A DNA stretch of 5,836 bases from Desulfobulbaceae bacterium. GTDB lineage: Bacteria; Desulfobacterota; Desulfobulbia; Desulfobulbales; Desulfobulbaceae. Position numbers and translations under genes: made by a program. The stretch is taken from assembly GCA_030633145.1 (NCBI GenBank), contig DAOVTM010000264.1:1-5836 (forward strand). The letters run 5' to 3'. Positions 4,829 to 5,836 of the stretch are shown here, in pieces. The notes under the pieces are model-generated. The model ran no database searches, was not told where the DNA came from, and worked only from the letters and a program-made list of their open reading frames with translations. Within the stretch, counting starts at the first letter, position 1. Every line of letters starts with the position of its first letter.

Positions 4829-5431
4829 GTTATTTTTGTCTGAGAACAGCTCTTTATTGAAATTATCCCGGTGCGCAAACAGAATTACAGTAATGGAAGC
4901 AGACAGTACCATAATTAGATAAAAGGGATAACCCGTAACAAAGGTAATGACTGGTAGAGCAAGCACGGTTGCCCCCCAGGAGTTGGTGAACTTCCGGGTC
5001 AGCATGTACAACAGGCCGGATAGCAACGCTGTAATTAGAACGATGGTATAATCCAGCACGCAAAATGCGCCAAGTGCAGTTGCAATCCCCTTTCCTCCTT
5101 TGAAGTGGAGATACACGGGCCAGACATGTCCCATAATGACTGCAACTACGACGGTGCCGACCACTTCTGGAGGAAAATCAAGCATGCGGGCAAGCCAGAC
5201 GATAAATGCGCCCTTCAACGCATCACCTGCCAGGGTGATAAGGAAACCGGAACGTCCCAGCAAACGACTAACGTTTCTTGCGCCAAAACCGCCACTGCCA
5301 TAATTGCGAATATCGACTTGTTTACGAAACCGAACCAGCCAGTAACCGGTAGAAAAACCGCCCATCAGATAACCGGCCATGATTATGAACAGGTTTGCAG
5401 GTGTCACATTCCAAAAAATTGTTGCATTCAA
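4823..5431 (-). CDS. plsY: Glycerol-3-phosphate acyltransferase PlsY, divergent
   Basis: PlsY is an inner-membrane enzyme that transfers an acyl group from acyl-phosphate to glycerol-3-phosphate, forming lysophosphatidic acid in phospholipid synthesis. From the TTG start the protein is 202 aa, the normal family length, and very hydrophobic with several membrane segments. Motif 1 is DIRNYGSGGFGARNV (40-54), followed by DALKG (70-74). Motif 2 is GHVWPVYLHFKGGKGIAT (101-118), and the C-terminal HRDN (187-190) is kept. Motif 1 departs from the usual GSGNPGATNV: N, P and T are replaced by G, F and R, so this may be a specialised paralogue. TTG 5431 is preferred because AGAGGT stands six bases upstream and the first membrane helix then starts near residue 12. 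The longer GTG-initiated frame (5518) adds 29 residues that do not look like PlsY. It is the first gene of the pair with the GNAT acyltransferase. Confidence 0.9.
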   Translation of the reverse strand: MNATIFWNVTPANLFIIMAGYLMGGFSTGYWLVRFRKQVDIRNYGSGGFGARNVSRLLGRSGFLITLAGDALKGAFIVWLARMLDFPPEVVGTVVVAVIMGHVWPVYLHFKGGKGIATALGAFCVLDYTIVLITALLSGLLYMLTRKFTNSWGATVLALPVITFVTGYPFYLIMVLSASITVILFAHRDNFNKELFSDKNNR

Positions 5432-5437
5432 TAGTGT

Positions 5438-5443
5438 ACCTCT
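5438..5443 (-). promoter_or_regulatory. Ribosome binding site supporting the plsY TTG start
   Basis: On the minus strand AGAGGT (5443-5438) stands six bases before TTG 5431-5429. It is the best Shine-Dalgarno in this region and is the reason for choosing the shorter plsY product. Confidence 0.65.
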
Positions 5444-5551
5444 GTTTACCGGCCAGAAAGGTGTACATTTTATCGTCGAATCGCTGCTTTCTTTGCGGCC
5501 AGGCAGCATCAATACCACTCATTAAATGATACATAAGTAGGTGAACATAAA

Positions 5552-5663
5552 TAATTTAACATTTTACAATAGACAGCATTTACCCGTTTCCTCGTTCCTA
5601 CGCTCCAGGTAAGCGAGCCTGCGAGACTCCGTCTATGGAAACCAGTGGGGAAATGTTAGATTA
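5552..5663. repeat. Imperfect palindromic repeat, possible small MITE or REP-like element
   Basis: TAATTTAACATTT (5552-5564) matches the reverse complement of AAATGTTAGATTA (5651-5663) at 12 of 13 positions. Inside, ATAGAC (5570-5575) faces GTCTAT (5631-5636). The core includes CTCGTTCCTACGCTCC, a word familiar from intergenic palindromic repeats of many proteobacteria. No gene lies within. No clear target duplication is visible. Confidence 0.5.
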
Positions 5664-5836
5664 ATTGTGCATTAGTACTTACTCAGGTTTTCGAAATATA
5701 GTTCTTGACAGAATTTGCGTATTATCTCACAAAATGAAAAACAATCATTTCTCAACATGGACTGAGACAATTCACTGTTAATTCAGCAAGATAGATTGAT
5801 ATTTTTGTTTTTTACTATTTAGACACACATAGTGAA
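5664..5836. other. AT-rich intergenic sequence, nothing recognised
   Basis: No reading frame with coding character, no RNA gene and no strong terminator was seen on either strand. A TTGACA at 5705-5710 has no suitable -10 at 16-18 bases. Confidence 0.5.

Noticed and set aside
5705..5733. Promoter TTGACA on the plus strand near the right end
   Set aside because: No acceptable -10 hexamer at 16-18 bp; the nearby TATTAT is only 10 bases away.
5734..5781. Short plus-strand frame MKNNHFSTWTETIHC
   Set aside because: Fifteen codons, no ribosome-binding site and no context.

Overview
The window looks like bacterial chromosome from a Gram-negative, probably anaerobic or respiratory organism. The evidence is a fragment of a probable multihaem cytochrome c (hydroxylamine-oxidoreductase-like), a PlsY acyltransferase, and short palindromic or MITE-like repeats of the kind common in Desulfobacterota and Gammaproteobacteria. 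A Desulfobulbaceae-like source is my best guess, with low confidence. The sequence alone does not prove any taxon.

Layout. Positions 2-145 hold the 3' end of the cytochrome-like gene on the + strand, closed by a strong intrinsic terminator (178-211). Positions 332-1967 hold a retron. A TTGACA promoter lies at 332-361. It is followed by a structured non-coding RNA (367-537) whose ends pair as a 17-bp a1/a2 stem. The RNA contains a TAGC just inside a1, two msr-type stem-loops and a long msd-type hairpin. A U-run and five 10-bp tandem repeats (541-590) come next, then a retron-type reverse transcriptase (750-1967) with a YADD catalytic site. The RT reading frame is open back to 621 and looks coding there, but has no normal start codon, so its 5' end is probably frameshifted or unusually initiated.

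Convergent to the RT, with only four bases between the stop codons, is a minus-strand set of three tightly packed genes (3890 down to 1972). They encode a PD-(D/E)XK nuclease-fold protein, an unrecognised 182-aa partner that overlaps it by ATGA, and a DnaQ-like DEDDh exonuclease. The exonuclease carries an in-frame deletion that removes its Exo II motif. This resembles an accessory or defence module, possibly undescribed, next to the retron. Upstream of it lies a 188-bp MITE-like element (3960-4147) with 12-bp terminal inverted repeats, an apparent 8-bp target duplication and an internal palindrome.

The right part (5431 down to 4215) is a two-gene minus-strand operon: a divergent PlsY glycerol-3-phosphate acyltransferase (TTG start) followed by a GNAT-fold acyltransferase with an overlapping start. 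Together they suggest a lipid or N-acyl product. A second, imperfect palindromic repeat (5552-5663) lies upstream, and the last ~170 bases are AT-rich with nothing recognisable.

The most informative object is the retron. Its RNA was inferred here from base pairing and promoter position, and both agree on the same 5' end.
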